Source: Pseudomonas ceruminis (GTDB lineage Bacteria; Pseudomonadota; Gammaproteobacteria; Pseudomonadales; Pseudomonadaceae). Taken from it: 48,150 nt of DNA. The stretch covers positions 1 to 48,150 of the forward strand of contig NZ_BQHW01000033.1 in NCBI RefSeq assembly GCF_021602025.1, given 5' to 3'. The notes beneath the pieces are model-generated. The model had not been told where the DNA came from. It did not search any database and saw only the letters and a list, made by a program, of their open reading frames with translations. Positions 9,979 through 19,478 of this stretch are shown here, one piece after another. Both the position numbers and the translations under genes were made by a program. How positions within the stretch are numbered: position 1 is the first letter of the stretch; each line of letters starts with the position of its first letter.

Positions 9979-10752
9979 ATGAACGACCAAGCCTTTGCCC
10001 AGGCCGACCCTGACTGGGTCGAACTGATCAGCCTGGCCCGTGAGTGGTTCAACGGCCCGTTGGGCCAACTGATGCTCAAGGAAGAGGAAAAACTGCTGGA
10101 AGAGGAGCTCGGGCGCTTCTTCGGTGGTTATCTGGTGCACTACGGTCCTTGCGCCGAGGCACCCCCCAGCGCCCCTCAGGTACAGCGTAACGTTCGCCTT
10201 GGCGCGCCACTGCCAGGGGTGGAGATCGCCTGCGAAGAGCAGGCCTGGCCCTTGAGCGAACATGCCGCCGACGTAGTGGTCCTGCAGCATGGGCTGGATT
10301 TCAGCCTGTCGCCCCATGGGCTGCTGCGCGAGGCAGCCAGCGCCGTGCGCCCGGGCGGTCATTTGCTGATTGTCGGCATCAACCCCTGGAGCAGTTGGGG
10401 CGTGCGTCACTTTTTCAGCCATGGGGCGCTGCGCAAGGCCCGCTGCATCTCGCCGTCGCGGGTGGGCGACTGGCTCAACCTGCTGGGCTTCGCGCTGGAG
10501 AAACGCCGCTTCGGGTGCTATCGTCCGCCGCTTGCCTCACCGGCCTGGCAACAGCGCCTGGCTGGCTGGGAGCGGGTGGCCGGCGGCTGGCAGACGTCCG
10601 GCGGCGGCGTGTACCTGCTGGTGGCGCGCAAGATGGTGGTCGGTCTGCGGCCGCTGCGCCAGGAGCGCCGCGAGCCGATGGGCAAGCTGTTGCCGTTGCC
10701 GCTGGCCAAGGTCAACCGCACCGCGGCCAACCCGGATACTGAAAAGCACTGA
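9979..10752 (+). CDS. Class I SAM-dependent methyltransferase-like protein
   Basis: A 257-residue protein with a Methyltransf_11-like core: [14 protein letters not shown], then [15 protein letters not shown] and the post-motif [16 protein letters not shown]. The usual motif I glycine cluster (GxGxG) is not obvious, so the binding pocket may be degenerate. Its place between gloB and rnhA is the same as a conserved hypothetical methyltransferase in other pseudomonads. ATG 9979 is preceded by GAGGGAGA at good spacing; a GTG at 9952 is possible but lacks such a site. It is followed after 12 bp by rnhA and probably cotranscribed with it. The substrate is unknown. Confidence 0.8.
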   Translation: MNDQAFAQADPDWVELISLAREWFNGPLGQLMLKEEEKLLEEELGRFFGGYLVHYGPCAEAPPSAPQVQRNVRLGAPLPGVEIACEEQAWPLSEHAADVVVLQHGLDFSLSPHGLLREAASAVRPGGHLLIVGINPWSSWGVRHFFSHGALRKARCISPSRVGDWLNLLGFALEKRRFGCYRPPLASPAWQQRLAGWERVAGGWQTSGGGVYLLVARKMVVGLRPLRQERREPMGKLLPLPLAKVNRTAANPDTEKH

Positions 10753-10764
10753 CATGAGTGGTAC

Positions 10765-11211
10765 ATGAGCGATAGCGTCCAGATGTATACCGATGGTGCC
10801 TGCAAGGGCAATCCCGGCCCCGGTGGCTGGGGCGTCCTGATGATCTACAAGGGCGTCGAGAAGGAACTGTGGGGCGGCGAGCGCGAAACCACCAACAACC
10901 GCATGGAGCTGATGGCTGCGATCCAGGGGCTGATGGCACTCAAGCGCGAATGCGAGGTGGAACTGACCACCGACTCGCAATACGTGATGAAGGGCATCAA
11001 TGAGTGGATGGTCAACTGGAAGAAGCGCGGTTGGAAGACGGCCTCGAAAGAGCCGGTGAAGAATGCCGACCTGTGGCAGCAGCTCGATGAGCAGGTCAAC
11101 CGACACAAGGTCACCTGGAAGTGGGTGCGGGGCCACATCGGCCACCCCGGCAACGAGCGTGCCGACCAGTTGGCCAACCGTGGTGTCGACGAGGTGCGTG
11201 CCAAGCGTTGA
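10765..11211 (+). CDS. rnhA: Ribonuclease HI
   Basis: A 148-residue RNase HI that degrades the RNA strand of RNA-DNA hybrids, acting on R-loops and Okazaki primers. The catalytic carboxylates line up with the E. coli enzyme at the same numbers: D10 (YTDGACKGN), E48 (NNRMEL), D70 (TTDSQYV) and D134 (NERADQLA), with the flexible-loop histidine H124. The basic protrusion [17 protein letters not shown] is present, so this is a full-length bacterial type 1 protein. It lies directly upstream of dnaQ in the same orientation. In E. coli the two are divergent, and in Pseudomonas tandem. Confidence 0.97.
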   Translation: MSDSVQMYTDGACKGNPGPGGWGVLMIYKGVEKELWGGERETTNNRMELMAAIQGLMALKRECEVELTTDSQYVMKGINEWMVNWKKRGWKTASKEPVKNADLWQQLDEQVNRHKVTWKWVRGHIGHPGNERADQLANRGVDEVRAKR

Positions 11212-11282
11212 AAGCAGCTTGCACGTTACCGCTTGAGGTATACTCCCCGGCTTTGTAACTGATGCAAGTTGGAGCGCCCCGC

Positions 11283-12041
11283 GTGGAGCAGCAACAAGAT
11301 AAACGGCTGGTCATTCTCGATACCGAAACCACCGGCATGCCGGTCAGCGAAGGCCACCGGATCATCGAGATCGGTTGTGTCGAAGTCATTGGTCGGCGAC
11401 TGACCGGGCGGCACTTCCATGTCTACCTGCAGCCGGATCGGGAAAGTGACGAGGGCGCCATCAACGTCCACGGCATCACCGACGCCTTCCTGGTCGGCAA
11501 GCCGCGCTTCGGTGATGTGGCCGAGGAATTCTTCGAGTTCATCCAGGGCGCCACCCTGGTCATCCACAACGCGGCGTTCGACGTCGGCTTCATCAACAAC
11601 GAATTTGCTCTGCTGGGGCAGCACGACCGCGCTGATCTCGCCCAGCACTGCACCATCCTCGATACCCTGCTGCTGGCGCGAGCGCGCCACCCAGGCCAGC
11701 GCAACAGCCTCGATGCGCTGTGCAAACGTTACGACATCGACAACTCTGGCCGTGACCTGCACGGCGCGTTGCTCGACTCGGAACTGCTGGCCGACGTCTA
11801 CCTGGCAATGACCGGTGGCCAAACCAGCCTTTCGCTGGCTGGGCATGGGGCTGACGGCGACAACGAAGGGCAGGGCACTGGCGGCAGCGAGATCCGTCGG
11901 ATTACCGGGCGTGCACCTGGGCGGGTGATTCTGGCCAATGCCGAGGAACTGGAGGCGCACGCCGAGCGTCTGGCGGCAATTGCCAAGTCCGCGGGTGGGC
12001 CTTCGATGTGGCAGGTGTTGACCGAAACATCGGCCGGCTGA
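11283..12041 (+). CDS. dnaQ: DNA polymerase III epsilon subunit (3'-5' proofreading exonuclease)
   Basis: A DEDDh exonuclease, 252 residues from the GTG at 11283. It removes misincorporated bases as part of the Pol III core. Motif Exo I is ILDTETTG (D13, E15), Exo II is VIHNAAFDVGFIN, and Exo IIIe is DLHGALLDSELLADVY. The segment QTSLSL at about residues 180-185 matches the known beta-clamp-binding motif of epsilon (QTSMAF in E. coli). After it comes a C-terminal tail that should bind the alpha subunit. I favour GTG 11283 because GGAG lies 8 bases before it. An ATG seven codons upstream (11262) is also possible. A TATACT hexamer at 11239-11244 may be a -10 element, but no well-spaced -35 was found. 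Confidence 0.96.
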   Translation: MEQQQDKRLVILDTETTGMPVSEGHRIIEIGCVEVIGRRLTGRHFHVYLQPDRESDEGAINVHGITDAFLVGKPRFGDVAEEFFEFIQGATLVIHNAAFDVGFINNEFALLGQHDRADLAQHCTILDTLLLARARHPGQRNSLDALCKRYDIDNSGRDLHGALLDSELLADVYLAMTGGQTSLSLAGHGADGDNEGQGTGGSEIRRITGRAPGRVILANAEELEAHAERLAAIAKSAGGPSMWQVLTETSAG

Positions 12042-12114
12042 TTCGTAGCCAGTAGCGGCCATCAAGCTCTACTACCCTGAAATGGACGACCCGTCCTTCG
12101 GAGGTAGCCACCTG

Positions 12115-14364
12115 ATGTACAAGGACCTCAAGTTCCCCATCCTCATTGTCCACCGCTCCATCAAGGCTGACAGCGTTGCCGGCGAGCGCGTGCGCGGCAT
12201 CGCCGAGGAGCTGCGCCAGGACGGGTTTGCCATCCTCGCGGCGGCAGACAATGCCGAGGCGCGGCTGGTGGCCGCCACGCACCACGGCCTGGCGTGCATG
12301 CTGATAGCCGCCGAAGGCGTCGGCGAAAACACCCACCTGCTACAAAACATGGCTGAGCTGATCCGCCTGGCGCGGCAGCGTGCGCCGAACCTGCCGATCT
12401 TCGCCCTGGGCGAGCAAGTGACCTTGGAAAATGCCCCGGCCGAGGCCATGAGCGAACTCAATCAGCTGCGCGGCATTCTGTACCTGTTCGAGGACACCGT
12501 GCCGTTCCTCGCCCGTCAGGTTGCAAGAGCCGCGCACAATTACCTGGATGGCCTGCTACCGCCGTTTTTCAAGGCGCTGGTGCAGCACACCGCGCAATCG
12601 AATTACTCCTGGCATACGCCCGGCCATGGCGGTGGCGTTGCCTACCGCAAAAGCCCCGTTGGCCAGGCGTTTCACCAGTTCTTTGGGGAAAATACGCTTC
12701 GCTCGGACCTTTCCGTTTCAGTGCCGGAACTGGGCTCGCTGCTGGATCACACCGGTCCCTTGGCCGAGGCCGAGGCCCGTGCCGCACGCAATTTTGGCGC
12801 TGACCATACCTTTTTCGTCATCAATGGCACCTCCACCGCCAACAAGATCGTCTGGCACGCCATGGTTGGGCGTGATGACCTGGTGCTGGTAGATCGCAAC
12901 TGCCACAAGTCGGTGGTCCACGCGATCATCATGACCGGTGCCATCCCCATTTACCTGTGTCCGGAACGCAACGAGCTGGGCATCATCGGGCCGATTCCGC
13001 TCCGCGAGTTCAGCCCCGAATCAATCCGTGCCAAGGTCCAGGCCAACCCACTGGCCAATGGGCGTGAGCCGCGTATCAAGCTGGCGGTGGTCACCAACTC
13101 CACCTACGACGGCCTGTGCTATCACGCCGGGCTGATCAAGCAGGCCCTTGGTAGCAGCGTCGAGGTGCTGCATTTCGACGAAGCCTGGTTCGCCTATGCG
13201 GCGTTCCATGACTTCTTCACCGGGCGCTTTGCCATGGGCACGGCCTGTGCCGAGGACAGCCCGCTGGTGTTCAGTACTCACTCGACGCACAAGCTGCTCG
13301 CTGCCTTCAGCCAGGCGTCGATGATCCACGTGCAAGACGGCGCCCAGCGGCAACTGGACCGTGACCGCTTCAATGAAGCCTTCATGATGCACATTTCCAC
13401 CTCGCCGCAATACAGCATCCTCGCCTCGCTGGATGTAGCCTCGACCATGATGGAGGGCCCTGCAGGGCGGTCGCTGCTGCAGGAGATGTTCGATGAGGCG
13501 CTGAGCTTTCGGCGGGCGTTGGCCAACCTGCGCGAACACATCGCGGTGGATGATTGGTGGTTCAGCATCTGGCAACCGCCGGCGGCGGAGGGTATCCATC
13601 GGCTTGCCGCGCAGGACTGGCTGTTGCAGCCGGGGGCGGAGTGGCACGGCTTTGGCGAGGTGACGGCGGATTATGTGCTGCTCGACCCGCTCAAGGTGAC
13701 ACTGGTGATGCCGGGCCTGAGCGCGGGTGGCGTATTGGGTGAACGGGGGATTCCGGCAGCAGTTGTCAGCAAGTTTCTCTGGGAGCGCGGGTTGGTGGTG
13801 GAGAAAACCGGCCTGTACAGCTTCCTGGTGCTGTTTTCGATGGGTATCACCAAGGGCAAATGGAGCACCTTGTTGACCGAATTGCTCGAGTTCAAACGGC
13901 ACTATGACGGCAATACGGCATTGAACGTCTGCTTGCCCAGCATCGTCGCGGTCGATGCGTCACGTTATCAAGGTATCGGTTTGTGCGACTTGTGCGACCA
14001 GCTGCATGACTGTTATCGGGCCAACGCCACGGCCAAGCAGTTGAAGCGCCTGTTCAGCTGCCTGCCGGAGGCGGCGCTGAGCCCGGCACGGGCCTATGAC
14101 CAGATGGTCCGCGGTGAGGTCGAGGCCGTACCGATCGAGGCGCTGCTGGGCCGGGTTGCGGCTGTGATGCTGGTGCCGTATCCACCGGGTATTGCGCTGA
14201 TCATGCCCGGTGAGCGTTTTACCGAAGCGACCCGCGCAATCCTCGACTACCTGGCGTTTGCCCGTGCCTTCAACAGCGGCTTCCCTGGCTTCGTTGCCGA
14301 TGTGCATGGGCTGCAGAACGAGGGCGGCACCTACACGGTGGACTGCATCAAGGAATCCGGATGA
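12115..14364 (+). CDS. ldcA: Lysine decarboxylase, PLP-dependent, fold type I
   Basis: This 749-residue member of the Orn/Lys/Arg decarboxylase class I family closely resembles P. aeruginosa LdcA as I remember it. LdcA makes cadaverine from lysine and feeds the aminovalerate route of lysine catabolism. The N-terminal wing domain (MYKDLKFPILIVHR) precedes the PLP domain, with YSWHTPGHGGG, the HFDEAWFAYAAF block holding the PLP-nitrogen aspartate, and the Schiff-base lysine K393 in STHSTHK. The C-terminal domain ends near HGLQNEGGTYTVDCIKE. ATG 12115 follows GGAGGT at 12100-12105. An in-frame ATG at 12082 lacks this site. Its last 17 bp overlap the convergent small gene. Confidence 0.92.
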   Translation: MYKDLKFPILIVHRSIKADSVAGERVRGIAEELRQDGFAILAAADNAEARLVAATHHGLACMLIAAEGVGENTHLLQNMAELIRLARQRAPNLPIFALGEQVTLENAPAEAMSELNQLRGILYLFEDTVPFLARQVARAAHNYLDGLLPPFFKALVQHTAQSNYSWHTPGHGGGVAYRKSPVGQAFHQFFGENTLRSDLSVSVPELGSLLDHTGPLAEAEARAARNFGADHTFFVINGTSTANKIVWHAMVGRDDLVLVDRNCHKSVVHAIIMTGAIPIYLCPERNELGIIGPIPLREFSPESIRAKVQANPLANGREPRIKLAVVTNSTYDGLCYHAGLIKQALGSSVEVLHFDEAWFAYAAFHDFFTGRFAMGTACAEDSPLVFSTHSTHKLLAAFSQASMIHVQDGAQRQLDRDRFNEAFMMHISTSPQYSILASLDVASTMMEGPAGRSLLQEMFDEALSFRRALANLREHIAVDDWWFSIWQPPAAEGIHRLAAQDWLLQPGAEWHGFGEVTADYVLLDPLKVTLVMPGLSAGGVLGERGIPAAVVSKFLWERGLVVEKTGLYSFLVLFSMGITKGKWSTLLTELLEFKRHYDGNTALNVCLPSIVAVDASRYQGIGLCDLCDQLHDCYRANATAKQLKRLFSCLPEAALSPARAYDQMVRGEVEAVPIEALLGRVAAVMLVPYPPGIALIMPGERFTEATRAILDYLAFARAFNSGFPGFVADVHGLQNEGGTYTVDCIKESG

Positions 14365-14566
14365 TCTCGACGCCTGTCTGCGCCAGTTCGAAGCGGTCCT
14401 CACCCAGGTGGTTGACCCGGTCGCCGATGGCCAGGCGGTACGTGGTGATCGGTGCGCCCAAGGCGCTGCCGTCGGCCTGCAGGGTAGACTCCTGGAACTC
14501 GTGAACGGGGTAGATACGGCCTTCGGCGTCACGGGCGTGGAATTGGCCGACCATTACTGCTGCCAT
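14348..14566 (-). CDS. Small hypothetical protein overlapping the ldcA 3' end
   Basis: A 72-residue protein, convergent with ldcA and sharing 17 bp with its tail. The composition is protein-like: MAAVMVGQFHARDAEGR, a stretch YPVHEFQEST, and a beta-rich centre (PITTYRLAIGDRVNHLG). I believe a conserved hypothetical protein occurs at this place in other P. putida strains, but I could not check that. AGAGGT stands about 10 bases before the ATG at 14566; a second ATG four codons in (14554) is an alternative start. It looks like a small soluble beta protein of unknown function. Confidence 0.72.
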   Translation of the reverse strand: MAAVMVGQFHARDAEGRIYPVHEFQESTLQADGSALGAPITTYRLAIGDRVNHLGEDRFELAQTGVEIIRIP

Positions 14567-14723
14567 TTAGGTGAAAACCTCTGAATTACGTAGGAAATGT
14601 CTGCAGGCATAGACCTTGGAAGATACCTGGAAGTTTTCTGTACAGGGAAAAAAAACCTAAGCAGTGAGAAACAGTCATCTATAACTACAACGTCTCTTAA
14701 CCCAGCAAAGGTTGGAAATCGCC

Positions 14724-15284
14724 ATGAGCCAGGTGTATTCGGTAGCGGTCGTCGTCGGCAGCTTGCGCAAGGATTCCTACAACCGCAAGGTGGCCCGGGC
14801 ACTTTCAGAGCTGGCACCGTCCAGTCTTGCCCTGAAGATTGTCGAAATCGGCGATTTGCCGCTTTATAACGAGGACGTCGAAGCCGCTGGCGTGCCTGAG
14901 CCTTGGAAGCGGTTTCGCGATGAGATCCGCCGCAGCGACGCGGTGTTGTTCGTCACTCCGGAATATAACCGTTCAGTGCCGGGCGGCCTGAAGAACGCCA
15001 TCGACGTTGGCTCGCGGCCTTACGGGCAAAGCGCCTGGAGCGGCAAGCCGGCGGCGGTGGTGAGTGTGTCGCCGGGGGCCATTGGCGGGTTTGGCGCCAA
15101 CCATGCGGTGCGTCAGTCGCTGGTGTTCCTCGACATGCCCTGCATGCAGATGCCTGAGGCTTACATCGGCGGGGCGGCGAGCCTGTTCGAAGACAGTGGC
15201 AAGCTCAATGACAAGACGCGGCCGTTCTTGCAGGGGTTCATCGACAAGTTTGCGTCCTGGGTGAAATTGAACCGAGCGCTCTGA
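14724..15284 (+). CDS. chrR: NADPH-dependent FMN reductase / quinone-chromate reductase (ChrR family)
   Basis: A 186-residue flavodoxin-like FMN enzyme. The family reduces quinones by two electrons and also reduces chromate, which limits redox cycling. The N-terminal phosphate-binding loop is VVVGSLRKDSYNRKVA. The flavin/NADPH segment is PEYNRSVPGGLKNAIDVG, followed by SPGAIGGFGANHAVRQSL. Sequence and length match the P. putida ChrR I know. Start is ATG 14724 rather than an in-frame ATG at 14712, because GGTTGGAAA precedes it and the family begins MSQVYSVAVVVG. The 157 bp upstream are shared with the divergent small gene and include a -10-like TATAAC at 14680-14685 with a weak -35. A REP-like hairpin follows the stop. 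Confidence 0.92.
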   Translation: MSQVYSVAVVVGSLRKDSYNRKVARALSELAPSSLALKIVEIGDLPLYNEDVEAAGVPEPWKRFRDEIRRSDAVLFVTPEYNRSVPGGLKNAIDVGSRPYGQSAWSGKPAAVVSVSPGAIGGFGANHAVRQSLVFLDMPCMQMPEAYIGGAASLFEDSGKLNDKTRPFLQGFIDKFASWVKLNRAL

Positions 15285-15290
15285 GCCGGT

Positions 15291-15316
15291 GCTATCGCCG
15301 GCTTGCCGGCGATAGC
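15291..15316. repeat. REP-like palindromic hairpin
   Basis: A perfect 11-bp stem (GCTATCGCCGG / CCGGCGATAGC) closed by the loop CTTG lies just after the chrR stop, with flanking CCGGT before and TACACCACAGG after. The arm and loop pattern and the TACA...AGG tail resemble Pseudomonas REP elements. It is the only such unit I see in the window. It sits between the chrR and phnX ends, which converge, and could act as a bidirectional transcription stop or as an mRNA stabiliser. It has no T-run, so a classical intrinsic terminator is less likely. Confidence 0.7.
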
Positions 15317-15331
15317 TACACCACAGGTATG

Positions 15332-16159
15332 TCAGAACGCCTGCGGCATCTCCCCCTTGGCCAAGCGCCGGTTGATGTCTGCGATTACCTCGGGCAGCTC
15401 ATTGATGGTGTCGATCAGGTAGTGCGGGCGCGACCCCGAAAACAGCGCATGAATGCGCTTGCGCTCGCTCTCCAGCTTTTCCGCGCTCAGCGCTCGGTAG
15501 CCTTCCCAGGTTAGACCCAGGGCGTTACCCGAACACACCAGCGCGACAGTCCACATGCCGGCGCGCCGGCCTTCCAGAATGCCCGGCACCGTGTCGTCGA
15601 CTTTGACGCAGGCCGCCACATCGTCAATACCCAGGGCAATTACGTTAGCGAGGGCCTGTGCCGGCCAGGGGCGCCCGTTGGGGGTTTCGTCGGTGGCCAC
15701 CACATGATCGGCGACATAACCGTTCTGCGCGGCCAGTTCTACCACTTTGTCCATCACTACTTTGGGGTAACCCGAGCACGAGCCGATCTTCAGGCCGTCC
15801 TGCCGCAGCCCGGTGAGGGTATCCAGGGCGCCGGGAATCAGTGCCGAGTGCACGGCGATCTTTTCGATCTGCAGCGGCATGAAGCGGTTGTAGATGGCGG
15901 TGACGTCATCATCAGTCGGCGTGCGGCCGAATACGTTGCGGTACCGCTCGGCAATTTCCGGCACGTTGCACAGCGTGCGGATGTGGTCCCATTTGCCCAT
16001 GCCCATTGGGCCACGGGCTTCTTCGATGGACACCTGGACGTCGAACTCGGCAAAGGCCTCGACGAAGATCTGCGTGGGGGCAAAGGAGCCGAAGTCGACC
16101 ACGGTGCCGGCCCAGTCAAGGATGGCGGCTTGCAGCTGGGTTGGATTGCTGTAGTTCAT
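15332..16159 (-). CDS. phnX: Phosphonoacetaldehyde hydrolase (phosphonatase)
   Basis: A 275-residue HAD-superfamily enzyme that splits phosphonoacetaldehyde into acetaldehyde and phosphate, the second step of 2-aminoethylphosphonate breakdown. The nucleophile is D15 in AAILDWAGT, where DWAGT is the phosphonatase version of the HAD motif. The Schiff-base lysine is K56 in [11 protein letters not shown], which separates it from ordinary HAD phosphatases. Motif II is GSCSGYP and the acidic motif is [10 protein letters not shown]. The phnW gene starts upstream in the same direction with a 34-bp gap, so the two form an operon. Confidence 0.95.
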   Translation of the reverse strand: MNYSNPTQLQAAILDWAGTVVDFGSFAPTQIFVEAFAEFDVQVSIEEARGPMGMGKWDHIRTLCNVPEIAERYRNVFGRTPTDDDVTAIYNRFMPLQIEKIAVHSALIPGALDTLTGLRQDGLKIGSCSGYPKVVMDKVVELAAQNGYVADHVVATDETPNGRPWPAQALANVIALGIDDVAACVKVDDTVPGILEGRRAGMWTVALVCSGNALGLTWEGYRALSAEKLESERKRIHALFSGSRPHYLIDTINELPEVIADINRRLAKGEMPQAF

Positions 16160-16193
16160 GTGCGCTATTTCCTAAATTGGGGTGGGCAAAAGG

Positions 16194-17300
16194 TCAGATA
16201 TCCAGCACTTCCATCTCCCGCAGCACGTGGGCCACGGCATCGACGGCGGCCTGCATGCCGTCTGGCCCGACTACGCCGATGCAGCCGACGCGGAAGGTCT
16301 CGACCTGGGTCAACTTGCCTGGGTAAAGGATGAAGCCCTTGGCCTTGACCCGTTCATAGAAGTCCTTGAACTGGTAGCGGGCGTCATTTGGGGCGTGGAA
16401 GGTGACGATGATAGGGGCCTGGATTTCGGCCGGCAGGAAACTGCGCAGGCCGATGGCGGCCATGCCATCGAGCAGGGTCTTGCAGTTGTCGGCATAGCGC
16501 TGATGCCGTGCCGGCAGGCCGCCTTCCTCGTTGTACTGCTGCAACGCTTCGTGCAGGGCTGCGACCACGTGGGTGGGCGGCGTGAACCGCCACTGGCCGG
16601 TCTTGGCCATGTAGGCATGCTGGTCATGCAGGTCCATGGCCAGTGAGTGGGCATTGCCCTCGGCACCCGCCAAGGCGGTTTTTTCGGCAAAGACGAAGCC
16701 CATGCCGGGCACGCCTTCAAGGCACTTGCCGGACGCGGCGATCAATGCGTCGAAGGGAATCTGGCGAGCGTCGATCGGCAGTGCGCCAAACGAGCTCATG
16801 GCATCGATGATCAGGCGCTTGCCGTGGCGTTTGATCACCTGGGCGATATCGGGCAACGGGTTGAGGATGCCGGTGCTCGTTTCGCAGTGGATCAGCGCCA
16901 CGTGGGTCACCGCAGGGTCGCCGGCCAGCAGGCGATCAACGTCGGCGGCGGTGGTGGGCTGGTCTTCGGCGGTTTCGAAGGTGCTGTAGTTGCGCCCCAG
17001 TACCTTGCAGATTTTGGCCAGGCGTTGGCCATACGCGCCGTTGATCAGTACCAGCACCTTGCCGTCGCGCGGTACCAGGGTGCCGATGGCAGCCTCGACG
17101 GCGAAGGTGCCGCTGCCTTGCAGGGGCACGCAATGGTGGCTGGCGCTACCGTCGATGATCGCCAGTAATTGCTCGCAGACGCTGGCGGTCAATTGGTTGA
17201 AGTCGCGGTCCCACGAACCCCAGTCCACCAGCATGGCTTGGCGGGTGCGGAGTGACGTGGTCAGGGGGCCGGGGGTAAGCAGGATCGGGGCGTTGCTCAT
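16194..17300 (-). CDS. phnW: 2-aminoethylphosphonate-pyruvate transaminase
   Basis: This 368-residue class V PLP aminotransferase moves the amino group of 2-aminoethylphosphonate to pyruvate, giving phosphonoacetaldehyde and alanine. It starts with the family signature [11 protein letters not shown]. The PLP lysine is K192 in [12 protein letters not shown], and HCETSTG and DAMSSFG are the usual active-site blocks. I set the start at ATG 17300, which follows GAGGAA by 8 bases. An open frame upstream to 17393 lies in the control region. With phnX it gives a complete path from 2-aminoethylphosphonate to acetaldehyde, phosphate and alanine. No phosphonate transporter is in view. Confidence 0.96.
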   Translation of the reverse strand: MSNAPILLTPGPLTTSLRTRQAMLVDWGSWDRDFNQLTASVCEQLLAIIDGSASHHCVPLQGSGTFAVEAAIGTLVPRDGKVLVLINGAYGQRLAKICKVLGRNYSTFETAEDQPTTAADVDRLLAGDPAVTHVALIHCETSTGILNPLPDIAQVIKRHGKRLIIDAMSSFGALPIDARQIPFDALIAASGKCLEGVPGMGFVFAEKTALAGAEGNAHSLAMDLHDQHAYMAKTGQWRFTPPTHVVAALHEALQQYNEEGGLPARHQRYADNCKTLLDGMAAIGLRSFLPAEIQAPIIVTFHAPNDARYQFKDFYERVKAKGFILYPGKLTQVETFRVGCIGVVGPDGMQAAVDAVAHVLREMEVLDI

Positions 17301-17434
17301 TCCGTGGTTCCTCACAAGCTGCGGGTGGTCAGCCAAAAAATCTGGCGCTGAAACTACGGGTGCTAGGTTGCAATTGACCTGCTCATCAATCAAATTGCTT
17401 GTTGTTATGCCAGGTATAAGTCAGGCCGATAGAA

Positions 17435-18295
17435 ATGAACCTATTCCAGCTACGTGCCTTCGATGCCGTCGCCCGTGAAGGCAGTTTCACTCGAGCCGCC
17501 GCGCGGCTGTTCATCAGCCAGCCGGCGGTGACCGGGCACGTCAAGGCGCTGGAGGAGCGCTACCAGATCACGCTGTTGCGCCGTACAGCCCGGCGGGTCG
17601 AGCTGACCGAGGAAGGAATTCGGCTGGCAGCCATTACCCGCGCCATGTTCGGCCTGGCCGAAGAAGCCCAGGCCATGCTCGAGGCCAATCGGCAATTGCT
17701 CACCGGGCGGCTGGAGGTGGCGGCCGACGGGCCGCACCGGGTCATGCCCATGTTGGCGCAACTGCGTGCGCGCTTCCCGGGCATTACGGTCAACCTGCGC
17801 TTGGGCAACGCTCAGGAAACCTTGGCGGCATTGCTTTCGGAGCATGCCGATGTGGCGGTATTGACCGAAGTGGAGCCGCGCAAGGGCTTGTACTTGCAAA
17901 GCCTGGGCGACTCGCGGATGTGTGCCTTGTTGCCGCTGGGCCACCCTTGGGCGCTTGCCAGCGGAGAGTTGGCGCTGGTCGACCTGCACAAACAGATCAT
18001 GGTGCTGCGCGAACCCAGCTCGATCACCCGCCGAACCTTCGACCAGGCCTGTACGCAGGCCAACGTCCAGCCCCGGGTACTGCTGGAACTGGACAGTCGC
18101 GAAGCTGTGACCGAAGCGGTGGCCGCCGAGTTGGGTATCGGCATCGTCTCGTCGATGGAGGTGTCCCACGATCCACGTGTGGTGGCGCGGCCCATCGCCG
18201 GTGTCGGGCTGGTGAACCGGCACATGATCGGCTGCCTGGAGCGGCGTCGGGAACTGCGCCTGATTCAGGCATTCATGGGCTTGACGCAGGCATGA
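17435..18295 (+). CDS. LysR-type regulator divergent from phnWX
   Basis: A 286-residue LysR-family regulator. The N-terminal winged helix-turn-helix runs from LRAFDAVAREGSFTRAAARL to SQPAVTGHVKALEERY. The effector domain begins near LEVAADGPHRVMP and contains the periplasmic-binding-like fold. Its start is 134 bp from the phnW start in the opposite direction, the classic place for a regulator of the neighbouring operon. A role in 2-aminoethylphosphonate induction of phnWX is therefore inferred. An AGGT-N8-ACCT inverted repeat at 17365-17380 in the shared region is a possible site, but it lacks the T-N11-A core. Confidence 0.9.
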   Translation: MNLFQLRAFDAVAREGSFTRAAARLFISQPAVTGHVKALEERYQITLLRRTARRVELTEEGIRLAAITRAMFGLAEEAQAMLEANRQLLTGRLEVAADGPHRVMPMLAQLRARFPGITVNLRLGNAQETLAALLSEHADVAVLTEVEPRKGLYLQSLGDSRMCALLPLGHPWALASGELALVDLHKQIMVLREPSSITRRTFDQACTQANVQPRVLLELDSREAVTEAVAAELGIGIVSSMEVSHDPRVVARPIAGVGLVNRHMIGCLERRRELRLIQAFMGLTQA

Positions 18296-18362
18296 GCGCC
18301 CCCTGGCATACTTCAGGTGTCGGCCATCGAGGGCCGGGACCGCGCAACCTGCTGGATGGCCG

Positions 18363-19385
18363 ATGAGCGAGAAAGACACGATTTCCATGCAACTGGTGCG
18401 CGAGGCCCTGTTGCAAACCTGCCCGGCGGGGCAACCCGACGTCGGCGTGCTATTGCGCGCAGGGATCGACCCCGCGCAACTCACCCTGGCGCAGGCGCGG
18501 GTTTCAGCCGATGCATACGCTCGGCTCTGGCGGCTGCTGGCCCGGCGCTGCAACGATGAATTCTTCGCCATGGACCGCCGCGGGTTGCCCATGGGGAGCC
18601 TGGCGTTTCTGACCCGGGCCGCCATGGCCCAGCCGACCCTCGGTGCGGGGCTGGAGATCGCGCTGGGTTTCCTTTCGTTGATGCTCGATGACCTGCAGCC
18701 CAGCCTGGTGCGCCAACAGAGCCTGGCCGAGATTGTGGTCAACGAGCCCCGTGAGCAACCGCGCCGCGCGTTCACCTATTTCACCTTCTGGATGATCGTC
18801 CACGGTGTGGCCTGCTGGCTGGCCGGGCGGCGCATTCCGATTCTGGCCATCGACTTGCGCTGCGACGAGCCACCGTTCTGCGACGATTACCGGGTCATGT
18901 TCTCAGAAAACCTGCAATTTGGCCGGCCGCGTACGCGCATGATCATCGCCGCCGACTGCCTGGAGCTGCCGCTCAAGCGGACTGCTCAGGAGCTGCAGCG
19001 GTTTCTTGCCGAAGCCCCCGGCAACATCCTGGTCAAATACCGCGACCCCGCCAGCCTGGCCAGGCGCATCCGTAGTGAGCTGCTTGCACTGGACCCGGTC
19101 GATTGGCCAGATGCCGACAGCCTGGCGCGCGGCTTGTGCCTGTCCGGCGCTACCCTGCGTCGGCGCCTGGCGGACGAGGGGCAGACATACCAGCGCCTGA
19201 AAGACAGCGCGCGCCGTGAACTGGCAATTGCCTGGTTGGCCCAGGCGGAGCCAGCGTTGGGCGAGCTCGCCGAGCGTTTGGGGTTTGCTGACAGCAGTTC
19301 GTTCTACAAGGCTTTTCGCAAATGGTTCGGTTGCAACCCTGGCCACTACCGCGCCTTGATTCAGGCAGGCAATACCGGTGAGTGA
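18363..19385 (+). CDS. AraC-family regulator with arabinose-binding-like N-terminal domain
   Basis: A 340-residue regulator with a large N-terminal sensor region (about 15-205, Arabinose_bd type) and a C-terminal HTH_18 domain. Two helix-turn-helix motifs are visible: ADSLARGLCLSGATLRRRLA, then LGELAERLGFADSSSFYKAF, closing with the AraC hallmark FRKWFGCNPGHYR. It reads in the same direction as the LysR gene, 67 bp downstream. The next genes are the large NEL-like protein and the fad operon. In related genomes I recall an AraC gene near this beta-oxidation cluster, so it may control one or both, but the sequence does not prove which. Confidence 0.9.
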   Translation: MSEKDTISMQLVREALLQTCPAGQPDVGVLLRAGIDPAQLTLAQARVSADAYARLWRLLARRCNDEFFAMDRRGLPMGSLAFLTRAAMAQPTLGAGLEIALGFLSLMLDDLQPSLVRQQSLAEIVVNEPREQPRRAFTYFTFWMIVHGVACWLAGRRIPILAIDLRCDEPPFCDDYRVMFSENLQFGRPRTRMIIAADCLELPLKRTAQELQRFLAEAPGNILVKYRDPASLARRIRSELLALDPVDWPDADSLARGLCLSGATLRRRLADEGQTYQRLKDSARRELAIAWLAQAEPALGELAERLGFADSSSFYKAFRKWFGCNPGHYRALIQAGNTGE

Positions 19386-19478
19386 GCTGGGCTGCCCTGA
19401 CAACTGAAGCCTTTCCAACTGCTTGCGATGCCTGCGAGGTAGAAGCATGTAGCTCCTTCAACCCTTGCTGGAGCCGCC

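Noticed and set aside
17365-17380. AGGT-N8-ACCT inverted repeat between phnW and the LysR gene as the LysR operator
   Set aside because: The arms are only 4 bp and the T-N11-A core is not met; too short to call.
17450-18775. Minus-strand open frame of 441 codons opposite the LysR and AraC genes
   Set aside because: Both plus-strand genes have complete HTH motifs and expected lengths; the minus frame has no recognisable domain and spans two unrelated genes.
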